Part shown: positions 18,630 through 27,969 of the stretch, in pieces | How positions within the stretch are numbered: the first letter of the stretch is position 1 | Layout of the letters: the number at the start of each line of letters is the position of its first letter | Assembly: GCF_018449575.1 (NCBI RefSeq) | Contig: NZ_JAAVUT010000031.1 | Span: 1-37,962 of the forward strand | Reading direction: 5' to 3' | From: Sodalis sp. dw_96 | GTDB lineage: Bacteria; Pseudomonadota; Gammaproteobacteria; Enterobacterales; Enterobacteriaceae | Length of the DNA stretch: 37,962 nucleotides | Notes under the pieces: generated by a model | Seen by the model: the letters and a program-made list of their open reading frames with translations, nothing else | What the model was told of the DNA's origin: nothing | Database searches by the model: none | Position numbers and translations under genes: made by a program

Positions 18630-19778
18630 TTGATAAAGTCAGCGCTGTTGGTTCTGGAAGACGGAACCCAATTCCACGGTCGGGCCATCGGGGCAGAGGG
18701 TACGGCGGTGGGGGAAGTGGTCTTCAATACCTCGATGACCGGTTATCAAGAAATTCTCACCGATCCCTCCTATTCCCGCCAAATCGTTACTCTTACTTAT
18801 CCCCATATCGGCAATGTCGGCACTAACGAAGAAGACGAAGAATCCTCCTTCATTCAGGCGCAGGGCCTGGTCATCCGGGACTTGCCGCTGATAGCGAGCA
18901 ACTTTCGCAGCACAGGTTCACTGTCGGACTATCTTAAAAAAAATAATGTGGTGGGTATCGCCGATATCGATACGCGTAAACTGACCCGGCTGCTGCGGGA
19001 GAAAGGGGCGCAAAACGGCTGCATTATCGCCGGCGATGCTCCCGACGCCGAGCTGGCGCTGCAAAAGGCGCGGCAGTTCCCGGGCCTGAAGGGCATGGAT
19101 CTGGCGAAGGAAGTCAGCACCGCCGAGCAATATCCCTGGACCCAGGGCAGCTGGCGACTTGAGGGCGGCCTGCCGGCACCGGTGCCCGCCGCCTCCTTGC
19201 CGTTCCATGTAGTGGCTTATGACTACGGCATCAAGCGCAATATCATGCGCCTGCTGGTGGATCGCGGCTGCCGTCTGACGGTGGTGCCGGCGCAGACCCC
19301 GGCGGCGGACGTCCTGGCAATGAACCCGGACGGCATCTTCCTGGCGAACGGCCCCGGCGACCCGGAGCCCTGTGATTATGCCATTGCCGCCATTAAAACC
19401 TTTCTTGAAACCGAGATACCGGTGTTTGGCATTTGCCTCGGACATCAGCTGTTGGCGCTGGCCAGCGGCGCCAAAACCCTGAAAATGAAATTCGGCCATC
19501 ACGGCGGCAACCATCCGGTGAAGGATCTGGACGCCAATCGGGTGATGATAACCGCGCAAAACCATGGCTTCGCGGTGGATGAAACGTCGCTGCCGGCGAC
19601 GCTGCGGGTCACCCATGTCTCGCTGTTCGACGGTTCGTTGCAGGGCATTTGCCGCACCGATAAGCCGGCGTTCAGCTTCCAGGGGCATCCGGAAGCCAGC
19701 CCCGGCCCCCATGACGCGGGTCCGCTGTTCGATCACTTTATAGAATTGATTAAGTCATATCGTTCTCAGGCAAAATAA
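18630..19778 (+). CDS. carA: Carbamoyl-phosphate synthase small subunit (glutaminase)
   Basis: 382 residues, the E. coli length. CarA hydrolyses glutamine and passes ammonia to CarB to make carbamoyl phosphate for arginine and pyrimidines. The class I amidotransferase triad is visible: Cys269 in [12 protein letters not shown], and His and Glu in [13 protein letters not shown]. The start is TTG 18630, giving [12 protein letters not shown], with GGAGG five bases upstream. E. coli carA also starts with UUG in the same context. An in-frame ATG at 18603 is rejected as it lies inside ARG box 2 and adds nine non-conserved residues. It is co-transcribed with carB, 14 bp downstream. Arginine and pyrimidine control is indicated by the two ARG boxes and the P1 promoter. 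Confidence 0.97.
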   Translation: MIKSALLVLEDGTQFHGRAIGAEGTAVGEVVFNTSMTGYQEILTDPSYSRQIVTLTYPHIGNVGTNEEDEESSFIQAQGLVIRDLPLIASNFRSTGSLSDYLKKNNVVGIADIDTRKLTRLLREKGAQNGCIIAGDAPDAELALQKARQFPGLKGMDLAKEVSTAEQYPWTQGSWRLEGGLPAPVPAASLPFHVVAYDYGIKRNIMRLLVDRGCRLTVVPAQTPAADVLAMNPDGIFLANGPGDPEPCDYAIAAIKTFLETEIPVFGICLGHQLLALASGAKTLKMKFGHHGGNHPVKDLDANRVMITAQNHGFAVDETSLPATLRVTHVSLFDGSLQGICRTDKPAFSFQGHPEASPGPHDAGPLFDHFIELIKSYRSQAK

Positions 19779-19792
19779 TCAGGAGCCAAGCA

Positions 19793-22700
19793 ATGCCAAA
19801 ACGTACAGATATAACCAGTATCCTGATTCTGGGTGCCGGCCCGATTGTCATCGGCCAGGCGTGCGAGTTCGATTATTCCGGCGCGCAGGCCTGCAAGGCG
19901 CTGCGTGAAGAGGGTTATCGGGTGGTGCTGGTGAATTCCAACCCGGCCACCATCATGACCGATCCCGATATGGCGGATGCCACCTATATCGAGCCCATTC
20001 ATTGGGAAGTGGTGCGCAAAATCATAGAAAAAGAGCGTCCCGACGCCATACTGCCCACCATGGGCGGCCAGACGGCGCTGAACTGCGCACTGGAACTGGA
20101 GCGGGAAGGGGTGCTGGCGGAGTTCGGCGTCACCATGATAGGCGCCACCGCCGACGCCATTGATAAAGCGGAGGACCGGCGCCGGTTCGACCAGGCCATG
20201 AAGAAAATCGGCCTGGAAACCGCCCGTTCCGGCATTGCCCACAATATGGAAGAAGCGCTGGCGGTGGCCGCCGACGTGGGGTTCCCCTGTATTATCCGTC
20301 CCTCCTTCACCATGGGCGGCTCCGGCGGCGGCATTGCCTACAATCGTGAAGAGTTCGAGGAAATCTGCGAACGCGGCCTCGACCTTTCACCCACCACTGA
20401 ATTGCTGATTGACGAATCCCTCATTGGCTGGAAAGAGTATGAGATGGAGGTGGTGCGGGATAAAAACGACAACTGCATCATCGTCTGCTCCATTGAGAAT
20501 ATGGACGCCATGGGCATCCACACCGGCGACTCCATTACCGTTGCGCCGGCGCAAACCCTCACCGACAAAGAGTACCAAATCATGCGTAACGCCTCCATGG
20601 CGGTTCTGCGTGAAATCGGTGTGGAAACCGGCGGATCGAACGTGCAGTTCTCGGTGAATCCGGAAAACGGCCGCTTGATTATTATTGAAATGAACCCGCG
20701 CGTCTCCCGCTCTTCGGCCCTGGCCTCAAAGGCCACCGGCTTCCCTATCGCCAAAGTGGCCGCCAAGCTGGCGGTGGGCTATACGCTGGATGAACTGATG
20801 AACGATATCACCGGCGGACGTACGCCGGCGTCCTTCGAGCCTTCCATCGATTATGTCGTCACCAAGATACCCCGCTTCAATTTCGAGAAATTCGCCGGCG
20901 CCAACGATCGGTTGACGACCCAGATGAAATCCGTGGGAGAAGTGATGGCCATCGGCCGCACCCAGCAGGAATCTCTGCAAAAGGCCCTGCGCGGACTGGA
21001 AGTGGGCGCCACCGGTTTTGACCCCAAGGTCAGCCTGGACGACCCGGAAGCGCTGACGAAGATTCGCCGCGAGCTGAAAGATGCCGGCGGCGACAGAATC
21101 TGGTATATCGCCGATGCGTTCCGCGCCGGGCTGTCGGTGGACGGGGTGTATAACCTCACCAATATCGACAAATGGTTCCTGGTGCAGATTGAAGAGCTGG
21201 TGCAGCTGGAAAACGATGTGGCGAAGCGGGGCGTGACCGCCCTGGACGCCGACTTCCTGCGCCATCTGAAGCGCAAGGGCTTCGCCGATGCGCGCCTGGC
21301 GACCCTGGCGGGGGTGTCGGAAGGCGAAATCCGCAAACTGCGGGAAGTGTTCAATCTCCATCCGGTTTATAAACGGGTGGATACCTGCGCGGCGGAGTTC
21401 GCCACTGATACCGCGTATATGTACTCCACCTACGATGAAGAGTGCGAATCCAATCCGACACGGGATCGTGAAAAGATTATGGTGCTGGGGGGGGGACCCA
21501 ACCGTATCGGCCAGGGCATCGAATTTGATTATTGCTGCGTGCATGCGTCGCTGGCCCTGAGGGAAGACGGCTACGAGACCATTATGGTCAACTGCAATCC
21601 CGAAACGGTTTCCACCGATTACGATACCTCCGACCGCCTTTATTTCGAGCCGGTGACCCTTGAGGATGTGCTGGAAATCGTGCGCGTCGAGCAGCCCAAG
21701 GGCGTCATCGTGCAGTACGGCGGCCAGACTCCCCTGAAACTGGCCCGTGAATTGGAAGCCGCCGGCGTGCCGATTATCGGCACCAGCCCTGATGCCATCG
21801 ACCGCGCCGAAGACCGCGCCCGTTTCCAACAGGCGGTGGAAAGGCTGGGGCTGAAACAGCCGGCCAACGCCACGGTGACCACCATCGATCAGGCGGTGGA
21901 AAAAGCGGCCACTATCGGTTATCCGCTGGTGGTGCGACCCTCGTATGTGCTCGGGGGCCGGGCGATGGAAATTGTTTATGACGATGTGGATCTGCTGCGT
22001 TATTTTCAAAACGCTGTCAGCGTGTCCAACGATGCGCCGGTGCTGCTTGACCGGTTCCTGGACGACGCGGTGGAAGTGGATGTGGACGCGATTTGCGACG
22101 GCGAGCAGGTGCTTATCGGCGGCATTATGGAACATATCGAGCAGGCTGGGGTTCACTCCGGCGACTCGGCCTGTTCGCTGCCTTGTTATACCCTGAGCCT
22201 GGAAATTCAGGATGTCATGCGCCACCAGGTGGAGAAGCTGGCGTTTGAGCTGCGGGTACGCGGCCTGATGAATGTGCAGTTCGCCGTCAAGGCCAACGAA
22301 GTCTATCTCATCGAGGTAAACCCCCGCGCCGCGCGCACGGTGCCGTTTGTCTCCAAGGCCACCGGGGTTCCGTTGGCGAAAGTGGCCGCCCGGGTGATGG
22401 TGGGACAATCCCTGGCGCAACAGGGTGTGACCAAAGAGGTTATTCCGCCTTATTACTCGGTGAAGGAAGTGGTGCTGCCGTTTAATAAATTCCAGGGCGT
22501 CGACCCGATCCTCGGGCCGGAAATGCGTTCCACCGGCGAGGTGATGGGCGTCGGCCGGACATTTGCCGAAGCTTTCGGCAAAGCCATGCTGGGCAGCCAG
22601 TCACACATGAAAAAATCCGGCCGGGCACTGCTGTCGGTGCGTGAAGGGGATAAGGGGCGGGTGGTGGATTTGGCGGCCAAATTGCTGAAACACGGCTTTG

Positions 22701-23020
22701 AACTTGACGCTACCCACGGTACCGCGGTGGTGCTGGGTGAAGCGGGCATCAATCCCCGATTGGTAAATAAGGTTCATGAAGGCCGTCCCCATATCCAGGA
22801 CCGCATCAAAAACGGCGAATACAGCTATATCGTCAATACCACCGCCGGTCGTCAGGCCATCGCGGATTCCAAGCTGATTCGGCGCAGCGCGCTGCAGTAC
22901 AAAGTGCATTACGACACCACCATGAACGGTGGTTTCGCTACCGCCATGTCGCTGAATTCAGACCCCACCGAGCGGGTGATTTCCGTGCAGGAGATGCATA
23001 TACAGCTAAAGAACGCCTGA
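19793..23020 (+). CDS. carB: Carbamoyl-phosphate synthase large subunit
   Basis: 1075 residues (1073 in E. coli). It makes carbamoyl phosphate from bicarbonate, ammonia and two ATP. Two homologous ATP-grasp halves are evident: the carboxyphosphate half (1-400, starting with [20 protein letters not shown]) and the carbamoyl-phosphate half (about 553-935, starting with [20 protein letters not shown]). The oligomerisation domain lies between them, and the C-terminal allosteric domain (about 936-1075) binds UMP and ornithine in the family. [20 protein letters not shown] and [20 protein letters not shown] are the paired active-site blocks. CAGGAG lies about seven bases before the ATG. No terminator is obvious after the stop. 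Confidence 0.99.
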   Translation: MPKRTDITSILILGAGPIVIGQACEFDYSGAQACKALREEGYRVVLVNSNPATIMTDPDMADATYIEPIHWEVVRKIIEKERPDAILPTMGGQTALNCALELEREGVLAEFGVTMIGATADAIDKAEDRRRFDQAMKKIGLETARSGIAHNMEEALAVAADVGFPCIIRPSFTMGGSGGGIAYNREEFEEICERGLDLSPTTELLIDESLIGWKEYEMEVVRDKNDNCIIVCSIENMDAMGIHTGDSITVAPAQTLTDKEYQIMRNASMAVLREIGVETGGSNVQFSVNPENGRLIIIEMNPRVSRSSALASKATGFPIAKVAAKLAVGYTLDELMNDITGGRTPASFEPSIDYVVTKIPRFNFEKFAGANDRLTTQMKSVGEVMAIGRTQQESLQKALRGLEVGATGFDPKVSLDDPEALTKIRRELKDAGGDRIWYIADAFRAGLSVDGVYNLTNIDKWFLVQIEELVQLENDVAKRGVTALDADFLRHLKRKGFADARLATLAGVSEGEIRKLREVFNLHPVYKRVDTCAAEFATDTAYMYSTYDEECESNPTRDREKIMVLGGGPNRIGQGIEFDYCCVHASLALREDGYETIMVNCNPETVSTDYDTSDRLYFEPVTLEDVLEIVRVEQPKGVIVQYGGQTPLKLARELEAAGVPIIGTSPDAIDRAEDRARFQQAVERLGLKQPANATVTTIDQAVEKAATIGYPLVVRPSYVLGGRAMEIVYDDVDLLRYFQNAVSVSNDAPVLLDRFLDDAVEVDVDAICDGEQVLIGGIMEHIEQAGVHSGDSACSLPCYTLSLEIQDVMRHQVEKLAFELRVRGLMNVQFAVKANEVYLIEVNPRAARTVPFVSKATGVPLAKVAARVMVGQSLAQQGVTKEVIPPYYSVKEVVLPFNKFQGVDPILGPEMRSTGEVMGVGRTFAEAFGKAMLGSQSHMKKSGRALLSVREGDKGRVVDLAAKLLKHGFELDATHGTAVVLGEAGINPRLVNKVHEGRPHIQDRIKNGEYSYIVNTTAGRQAIADSKLIRRSALQYKVHYDTTMNGGFATAMSLNSDPTERVISVQEMHIQLKNA

Positions 23021-23088
23021 ATGCCGGACCGTAATCAGGTAGTTTCCCTATATCAGACTGCTGACAAACGTACTCGGAGTCAATGAGG

Positions 23089-23270
23089 CGGGACAGGCTG
23101 TCAGAAGAGTAAACCGTCCGCGCCAGGGACCAAAGCGCCAGGAGCGTTTTGGAACAACGCCGTCAGGCGTTGGCCCGTAGGGTGAGTCTCAGGGATGAGA
23201 GTCATAATCGCGCGGATCGAGCCTACAGGGACGTATTCACGGCGTGTTTACGATCTGGCAGTCTGTCCCG
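23089..23270. repeat. 182-bp palindromic MITE-like element downstream of carB
   Basis: The ends are imperfect inverted copies: CGGGACAGGCTGTCAGA (23089-23105) and TCTGGCAGTCTGTCCCG (23254-23270), matching at 15 of 17 positions. The symmetry continues inside with GTAAAC against GTTTAC. Inside are further small hairpins, such as CAACGCC-GTCA-GGCGTTG at 23155-23172 and TCTCA-GGGA-TGAGA. There is no transposase and no plausible gene. Small palindromic interspersed elements of this size occur in enterobacteria (ERIC, YPAL), but I cannot match this one to a named family. Confidence 0.55.
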
Positions 23271-23352
23271 ACCGGGCACCGTGTCATCAAGCTCAGATAG
23301 ATTCCCTATCCGTTTGCGGCCAGGGCGTTTTTGTGCTGCAATAAGGCCCAAT

Positions 23353-23382
23353 TTAACGGCGGTGACCGATAATCGGTAGAAT
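23353..23382 (+). promoter_or_regulatory. Candidate promoter upstream of the ABC transporter leader
   Basis: TTAACG (23353-23358, 4/6), 18-bp spacer, TAGAAT (23377-23382, 5/6). The predicted start near 23389 lies 16 bases before the ATG of the 27-codon frame, a compact promoter, ribosome-binding site and start arrangement. Confidence 0.45.
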
Positions 23383-23404
23383 GCCCGCTTTAACCGGAGA
23401 CAAC

Positions 23405-23488
23405 ATGTCCGACAGTGATCCTAACCCTAGATACTGTTTTTATATAAGGGAAGCCTGTTGCTGTTCGTCGCCGGTGCGTAACGCCTGA
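23405..23488 (+). CDS. Candidate 27-residue leader peptide
   Basis: The frame begins MSDSDPNPRYCFYIR and continues with EACCCSSPVRNA. GGAG lies five bases before the ATG and a promoter-like pair just upstream. Two features stand out: an N-terminal run alternating acidic residues and proline (SDSDPNP), and four cysteines, three of them consecutive (residues 18-20). E. coli/Salmonella MgtL (EPDPTP) uses a similar acidic/proline start to sense low Mg2+ by ribosome destabilisation, and CCC runs occur in leader peptides that respond to copper or cysteine in other bacteria. Neither function is shown here. The transporter gene starts 387 bp downstream. It may also be the remnant of a longer gene. 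Confidence 0.3.
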   Translation: MSDSDPNPRYCFYIREACCCSSPVRNA

Positions 23489-23819
23489 GTCCCCGAACCG
23501 AGAGGCTTTCCACTTGATTGGTAAGCTTCTTGTACCGGGGATTGCGTTATGCGCCTTGTATTACCCACCAACTATTTTTTACACTTCAAACCCTGTTTTG
23601 GCTCTCGACTCTCTGCGTGCTTGCCATCCTCTTCCATGTCTGGCGGGAAAGCAGAGGTTCCCATACCTAACGACAGCTCGGATGAACGTTGCGCCGCCAG
23701 GCCCGGCCGATTGTTTTCGATCCGGACTATTTTGTTTTGTCATTTAACGCTGCGGACACAATTTTCAGGCATACCTTTGCAGTACCCGCATCAGGAACGA
23801 TGCCAACTGCCGTTGTCCG

Positions 23820-23837
23820 GCTCCCATTGATGGGAGC
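23820..23837 (+). promoter_or_regulatory. Hairpin upstream of the ABC permease start
   Basis: GCTCCCA (23820-23826), loop TTGA, TGGGAGC (23831-23837): a perfect 7-bp stem, followed by an A/T tract rather than a U-run. Its 5' arm GCTCC is also complementary to the permease Shine-Dalgarno segment GGAGC (23864-23868), so two mutually exclusive pairings are possible. Confidence 0.4.
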
Positions 23838-23874
23838 GGATTAAAAAAATTTTTGCATGTGTCGGAGCTTTTTC

Positions 23875-25629
23875 ATGCGCCTAAGTATCATTCCACCTTC
23901 ATTTAATAACTCCGCCTGGCGTTTGCTGCCCAATCGCTGGGATTTCATCGCGTTCCCGCTGATCATCTGCCTGATCGCCATGGCCACCCTGGGCTACCAT
24001 CAGTCGATGGAACCCATCTCGGTGTTAAAAACCCAGTCGATTTCGCTGTCGCCGTCGATGCTGCCCGAGTATGCGCTGCGCACCACGTTAAGGATGTTGG
24101 CCGCCATGGCGGCATCGCTGATTTTCACCTTGGTTTACGGCACTCTGGCAGCCAAAAGCCGGCGTGCTGAAAAAGTCTTGATCCCAATGCTGGATATTTT
24201 GCAGTCGGTTCCGGTACTGGGCTATATCTCTTTTACCGTAACCTTTTTTGTGGCGTTATTCCCCGGTCGGGTAGCCGGCGCGGAGTTCGCCGCTATCTTC
24301 GCCATTTTCACCAGCCAGGCGTGGAATATGACGTTTAGCTTTTATCAATCGCTCACCACCGTGCCGCGGGATCTGGTGGAAGTCTCGCGCAGTTTTCACC
24401 TTACCGCCTGGCAGCGATTCTGGAAGCTGGAAGTCCCTTACTCGTTGCCCGGCATGATCTGGAATATGATGATGTCGATGTCGGGAGGCTGGTTTTTTGT
24501 GGTGGCCTCGGAAGCGATTACCGTCGGCAATAATACCTTTGCCTTGCCCGGGATTGGTTCATATCTCTCCCAGGCCATTGCCCAGCGTAACCTGGGGGCG
24601 GTGGGATATGTGATTGTCGTGATGGCGCTGGTGATCCTGGCCTATGATCAATTGCTGTTCCGGCCGCTGGTGGCCTGGGCGGATAAATTCCGTATGGAAA
24701 ATACCGCCTCCGCCACCGCACCCGGTTCCTGGCTGCTTAATGTGATACGCCGGACCCATTTGATCACTCAGGTGTTGCAACCCATCGGCTGGTCCCTGGC
24801 GACGCTGGCCCGCATTCCCCTGCGGTTGCCGTCGCTGCGGGGCGTCAACAACGGCCCCGCGGGGAGGGTGGAGCGTAAACCGTCGAAAGTCGTTGATGGG
24901 ATTTGGGGGCTTATCGTGGTGGGGATAACCCTTTACCTGGCATGGCGTGTGGTCACCTATGTCAGCACCGGCGTCGGGTTACCGGAAATCTGGCAGGTTT
25001 TGTCTCTGGGGTTCCTGACCCTGTTGCGGGTCTTTATCTTGATCATTATCGCCTCGATTATCTGGGTTCCCCTCGGCGTGATGATTGGTTTGCGGCCGGC
25101 GCTGGCGGAAAAAGTCCAGCCGGTTGCGCAGTTTCTGGCGGCTTTCCCGGCCAATCTGCTCTTCCCGGTCTTTGTGGTGGCGATTGTGACATTTCATCTC
25201 AATCCCGATATCTGGCTGTCGCCGCTGATTATCCTGGGCACGCAGTGGTATATCCTGTTTAACGTCATCGCCGGCGCCAGCGCTTTCCCCAATGATTTCA
25301 AGGAAGCGGCCGCCAACTTTCGCATCCGCGGCTGGCAATGGTGGCGAAAAATCATACTGCCTGGGATTTTCCCCTATTATATTACCGGGGCCATTACCGC
25401 CTCCGGGGGGGCCTGGAATGCCAGCATCGTTTCCGAATTCGTCTCCTGGGGCAATGATAAGGTGGAGGCGCACGGTCTGGGTGCGTATATCGCAAAAATG
25501 ACCGCCGCCGGCGATTTTCCGAAAATCATCCTGGGGATCGCGGTGATGTCGCTTTTCGTCACCTTATTCAATCGTCTGTTATGGCGTCCGTTATATGCCT
25601 ATGCGAATGCCAAACTGCGCATGGACTGA
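23875..25629 (+). CDS. ABC transporter permease, duplicated (NitT/TauT-like anion type)
   Basis: 584 residues made of two fused binding-protein-dependent permease domains: the first at about 75-290, the second at about 385-580, joined by a Pro/Arg-rich linker. Each half has an EAA-type cytoplasmic loop contacting the ATPase (VEVSRSFHLTAWQRFWKLEV in the first, KEAAANFRIRGWQWWRKIIL in the second) and a set of hydrophobic helices. This fits the family described as an ABC-type anion transport system with duplicated permease component, related to nitrate, sulfonate and taurine uptake permeases. ATG 23875 is chosen because GGAG lies seven bases upstream; an in-frame ATG at 23857 has none. The ATPase gene follows after 18 bp. 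No substrate-binding protein gene is nearby. The substrate is unknown. Confidence 0.88.
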   Translation: MRLSIIPPSFNNSAWRLLPNRWDFIAFPLIICLIAMATLGYHQSMEPISVLKTQSISLSPSMLPEYALRTTLRMLAAMAASLIFTLVYGTLAAKSRRAEKVLIPMLDILQSVPVLGYISFTVTFFVALFPGRVAGAEFAAIFAIFTSQAWNMTFSFYQSLTTVPRDLVEVSRSFHLTAWQRFWKLEVPYSLPGMIWNMMMSMSGGWFFVVASEAITVGNNTFALPGIGSYLSQAIAQRNLGAVGYVIVVMALVILAYDQLLFRPLVAWADKFRMENTASATAPGSWLLNVIRRTHLITQVLQPIGWSLATLARIPLRLPSLRGVNNGPAGRVERKPSKVVDGIWGLIVVGITLYLAWRVVTYVSTGVGLPEIWQVLSLGFLTLLRVFILIIIASIIWVPLGVMIGLRPALAEKVQPVAQFLAAFPANLLFPVFVVAIVTFHLNPDIWLSPLIILGTQWYILFNVIAGASAFPNDFKEAAANFRIRGWQWWRKIILPGIFPYYITGAITASGGAWNASIVSEFVSWGNDKVEAHGLGAYIAKMTAAGDFPKIILGIAVMSLFVTLFNRLLWRPLYAYANAKLRMD

Positions 25630-25647
25630 CCGTCGGGCCGGAACTTT

Positions 25648-26976
25648 ATGACTAATCATGAGAATGTAAACATGCGAAATCCAGCAGCGACGGCAGCAAA
25701 CGAAATACTGCGCGTCGACCATGTCAGCCGGGGTTTTAACAAATCCCAAGGCGAATTGTTAGTGCTTGACGATGTTAATCTGCAGCTCAAGGAAGGAGAA
25801 ATCGTCGGTTTGCTGGGCCGTTCCGGTTCAGGCAAGTCGACCTTGCTGCGTATTATCGCGGGTTTAATCAGCCCTACCGCCGGTACGGTGACCTATCGGG
25901 GCCAATCGTTGGAGGGGCCGGCGGAAGGCGTGGCGATGGTGTTCCAGACGTTCGCCCTGTTCCCATGGCTGACGGTATTGCAAAACGTCGAGGCGGGTTT
26001 GGAGGCCCTCGGCGTCAACGCCCATGAACGGCGCATACGCGCGCTGGCCGCCATTGATCTCATCGGCCTGGACGGTTTTGAAAATGCCTATCCGCGCGAG
26101 CTGTCGGGCGGCATGCGGCAACGGGTCGGCTTCGCCCGGGCGCTGGTGGTTGAACCGACCTTGCTGCTGATGGATGAACCCTTTTCCGCCCTGGACGTGC
26201 TGACCGCCGAAACGCTGCGAACCGATCTGCTCGATCTGTGGAATGAGCAGCGCCTGAAGATTAAAGCGGTGCTGATCGTGACGCATAATATTGAAGAAGC
26301 CGTGTTTATGTGCGATCGGATTTTGCTGCTGTCCTCTAATCCCGGCTTTGTGATCGGTGAAATTCAGGTACCGTTTCCCCATCCGCGCAATCGGCTCGAT
26401 CCGGCGTTTCGCCGGCTGGTGGATGATATTTATGCGCGGATGACCGCCCGCGCCACCACCGGCGATACCCGCAAAGGGTTGGAATTGGGTACGCGGTTGC
26501 CGTCGGTCTCCACCAATCTGATGGCCGGTTTGATCGAAACGTTGGCGGCGGCGCCGTATAATGGCCTGGCGGACTTACCGGAAATCGCCCGGACACTGCA
26601 TCTGGAGGTGGATGACCTGTTCCCGGTGGTGGAGATGCTGCAATATCTCGGTTTTGCCGACGTGCAGAAAGGGGATATCCAACTGACCCAGGCGGGGAAA
26701 AAATTTGCCGATTACGGTACTCAGGAGCGCAAGCTGATGTTCGCCGAACATCTGCTGCGTTCGGTGCCGCTGGCGGCGCGGGTCCGTCAGGTCCTTAACG
26801 AGCGCCCCGGTCACCGGGCGCCCAGGGTGCGGTTCGAAGAAGAGCTTAACGATTTTTTGCTGGATAACGCCGCCGCCGAGACCCTGGATGTGGTTATCAA
26901 TTGGGGCCGTTATGCGGAAATTTTTTCTTACGACGATCAGGCTGAAACCTTCAGCCTGGACGACGTGGAAGCCTGA
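25648..26976 (+). CDS. ABC transporter ATPase with C-terminal AAA-associated domain
   Basis: 442 residues. The N-terminal NitT/TauT-type ATPase (about 20-245) has Walker A GRSGSGKST at 57-65, Q-loop Gln100, signature LSGGMRQ at 152-158, Walker B LLLMDE at 172-177 and switch His213. About 195 further residues resemble the AAA-associated C-terminal domain found in this subfamily: a likely winged-helix-like region (GLIETLAAAPYNGLADLPEIARTL is its start, in two parts around residues 296-320) of unknown role, possibly regulatory. The start at 25648 has GGAA six bases upstream; ATG 25672 is an alternative. It forms one operon with the upstream permease. The pair is absent from the matching region of E. 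coli, and carried cargo cannot be told from sequence. Confidence 0.88.
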   Translation: MTNHENVNMRNPAATAANEILRVDHVSRGFNKSQGELLVLDDVNLQLKEGEIVGLLGRSGSGKSTLLRIIAGLISPTAGTVTYRGQSLEGPAEGVAMVFQTFALFPWLTVLQNVEAGLEALGVNAHERRIRALAAIDLIGLDGFENAYPRELSGGMRQRVGFARALVVEPTLLLMDEPFSALDVLTAETLRTDLLDLWNEQRLKIKAVLIVTHNIEEAVFMCDRILLLSSNPGFVIGEIQVPFPHPRNRLDPAFRRLVDDIYARMTARATTGDTRKGLELGTRLPSVSTNLMAGLIETLAAAPYNGLADLPEIARTLHLEVDDLFPVVEMLQYLGFADVQKGDIQLTQAGKKFADYGTQERKLMFAEHLLRSVPLAARVRQVLNERPGHRAPRVRFEEELNDFLLDNAAAETLDVVINWGRYAEIFSYDDQAETFSLDDVEA

Positions 26977-27007
26977 GGCCGTCCCTCGGCGTCTCAGGAA
27001 GCTTTGC

Positions 27008-27160
27008 ATGATGCTCGACGTGGGACGAAATGTCATGGCAAAAAAGCAAAACGTTATTCCGAGGGAGCTGACCCTGCCAAGCAGGGCGATTGCCAAACAT
27101 AACCTTGGCTTGCTGGCGGTGGTTTTACGTGTTATGAAACAGCATCTTTGGGTAGCGTGA
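27008..27160 (+). CDS. Candidate small ORF, 50 residues, between the ABC ATPase and yjjP
   Basis: The frame starts [16 protein letters not shown] and ends KQHLWVA. It is basic and has a short hydrophobic segment ([10 protein letters not shown]). AGGA lies eight bases before the ATG, a good ribosome-binding site. It does not resemble a family I know. A hairpin CCCTGC-CAA-GCAGGG (about 27073-27087) lies inside it, which may instead be the real element here. It could be chance. Confidence 0.22.
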   Translation: MMLDVGRNVMAKKQNVIPRELTLPSRAIAKHNLGLLAVVLRVMKQHLWVA

Positions 27161-27180
27161 CTCGGGGTAAGGCGAAGGGC

Positions 27181-27969
27181 ATGTCAACGGTCAGCGAAAT
27201 GTCTCATGATCATCAGCGGGTGATTACCCGGGTCTGTATCGAATGCGCGCTGTTATTGCTGCAGTACGGCGCCGAAAGCATGCTGGTGGAACAGCTGTCC
27301 ACCCGGCTGGGTCTGGCGCTGGGAGTCCATCGGGTGGAAAGCTCCATTTCGGCCAATGCGGTGGTTCTCACCACGATTAACAACGATTATTGCCTGACCT
27401 CCACCCGTAAAAACCTGGATCGCGGCATCAATATGCATGTGGTCACCCAGGTGCAGCATATCGTCATCATGACCGAGCACCATTTACTGGACGTGGACGA
27501 TGTGACCAAGCGGCTGGCGAATATCCGGCCGCTGCGTTATCCGCGCTGGCTGATGGTCTGCATCGTCGGTTTATCCTGCGGCTGCTTCAGCCGGCTCAAC
27601 GGCGGCGGCTGGGATGCGTTTGTCGTCACCCTTTGCGCCAGCGGCCTGGCCATGTATGTCCGTCAATTGCTGACCGCGCGGCAAATGAACCCCCTGATCA
27701 ATTTTTGCATCACCGCGTTTGTCGCCACCTCCGCCTCGGGACTGTTGATGCGCCTGCCTGCGTTTCACAATACGTCGCTGGTGGCGATGCCCGCCAGCGT
27801 TTTGCTGCTGGTGCCCGGTTTTCCGCTGATCAATGCGGTGGCTGATATGTTTAAAGGCCATGTGAACACCGGCCTGGCGCGCTGGACGATGGCCAGCCTG
27901 CTGACGCTCTCTATCTGTATCGGTATCGTCCTGGCCATGGCGGTATGGGATTTTAAGGGGTGGGCATGA
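27181..27969 (+). CDS. yjjP: Succinate exporter subunit YjjP (ThrE family)
   Basis: 262 residues (256 in E. coli), aligned throughout with E. coli YjjP. It is the large subunit of the split ThrE-type transporter YjjPB, reported in E. coli to export succinate. The N-terminal cytoplasmic domain (about 1-120) has [29 protein letters not shown] and [15 protein letters not shown]; the C-terminal half has five hydrophobic helices with [23 protein letters not shown] 27181 is chosen because TAAGG lies eight bases upstream and the product then matches the family; a TTG start at 27148 lacks a ribosome-binding site. Its stop overlaps the yjjB ATG (ATGA). In E. coli the pair lies near dnaT-dnaC, so the location here differs. 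Confidence 0.95.
   Translation: MSTVSEMSHDHQRVITRVCIECALLLLQYGAESMLVEQLSTRLGLALGVHRVESSISANAVVLTTINNDYCLTSTRKNLDRGINMHVVTQVQHIVIMTEHHLLDVDDVTKRLANIRPLRYPRWLMVCIVGLSCGCFSRLNGGGWDAFVVTLCASGLAMYVRQLLTARQMNPLINFCITAFVATSASGLLMRLPAFHNTSLVAMPASVLLLVPGFPLINAVADMFKGHVNTGLARWTMASLLTLSICIGIVLAMAVWDFKGWA

Larger units (their letters stand above)
23271..23874 (+). other. Long leader region of the ABC transporter operon
   Basis: About 600 bp with no convincing full-length gene. It holds a promoter-like pair (23353-23382), a 27-codon reading frame with a good ribosome-binding site (23405-23488), complementary segments TCCCCG (23490-23495) and CGGGGA (23536-23541), and a hairpin at 23820-23837 next to the transporter's ribosome-binding site. 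A 93-codon frame at 23549-23830 has GGGGA upstream, but its product looks non-protein-like. A regulatory leader or the remains of a decayed gene both fit. Confidence 0.45.

Noticed and set aside
20726-22420. A 564-codon open frame on the minus strand opposite carB
   Set aside because: Antisense shadow of carB, with His-rich low-complexity composition typical of such shadows.
23431-23450. LexA-box-like TACTGTTTTTATATAAGG
   Set aside because: Only the left half fits the SOS box; the right half lacks the ACAG needed for the palindrome.
23549-23830. A 93-codon frame with GGGGA upstream in the ABC leader
   Set aside because: The product shows no protein-like pattern or family, and the start context could be chance. 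Left inside the leader-region entry.
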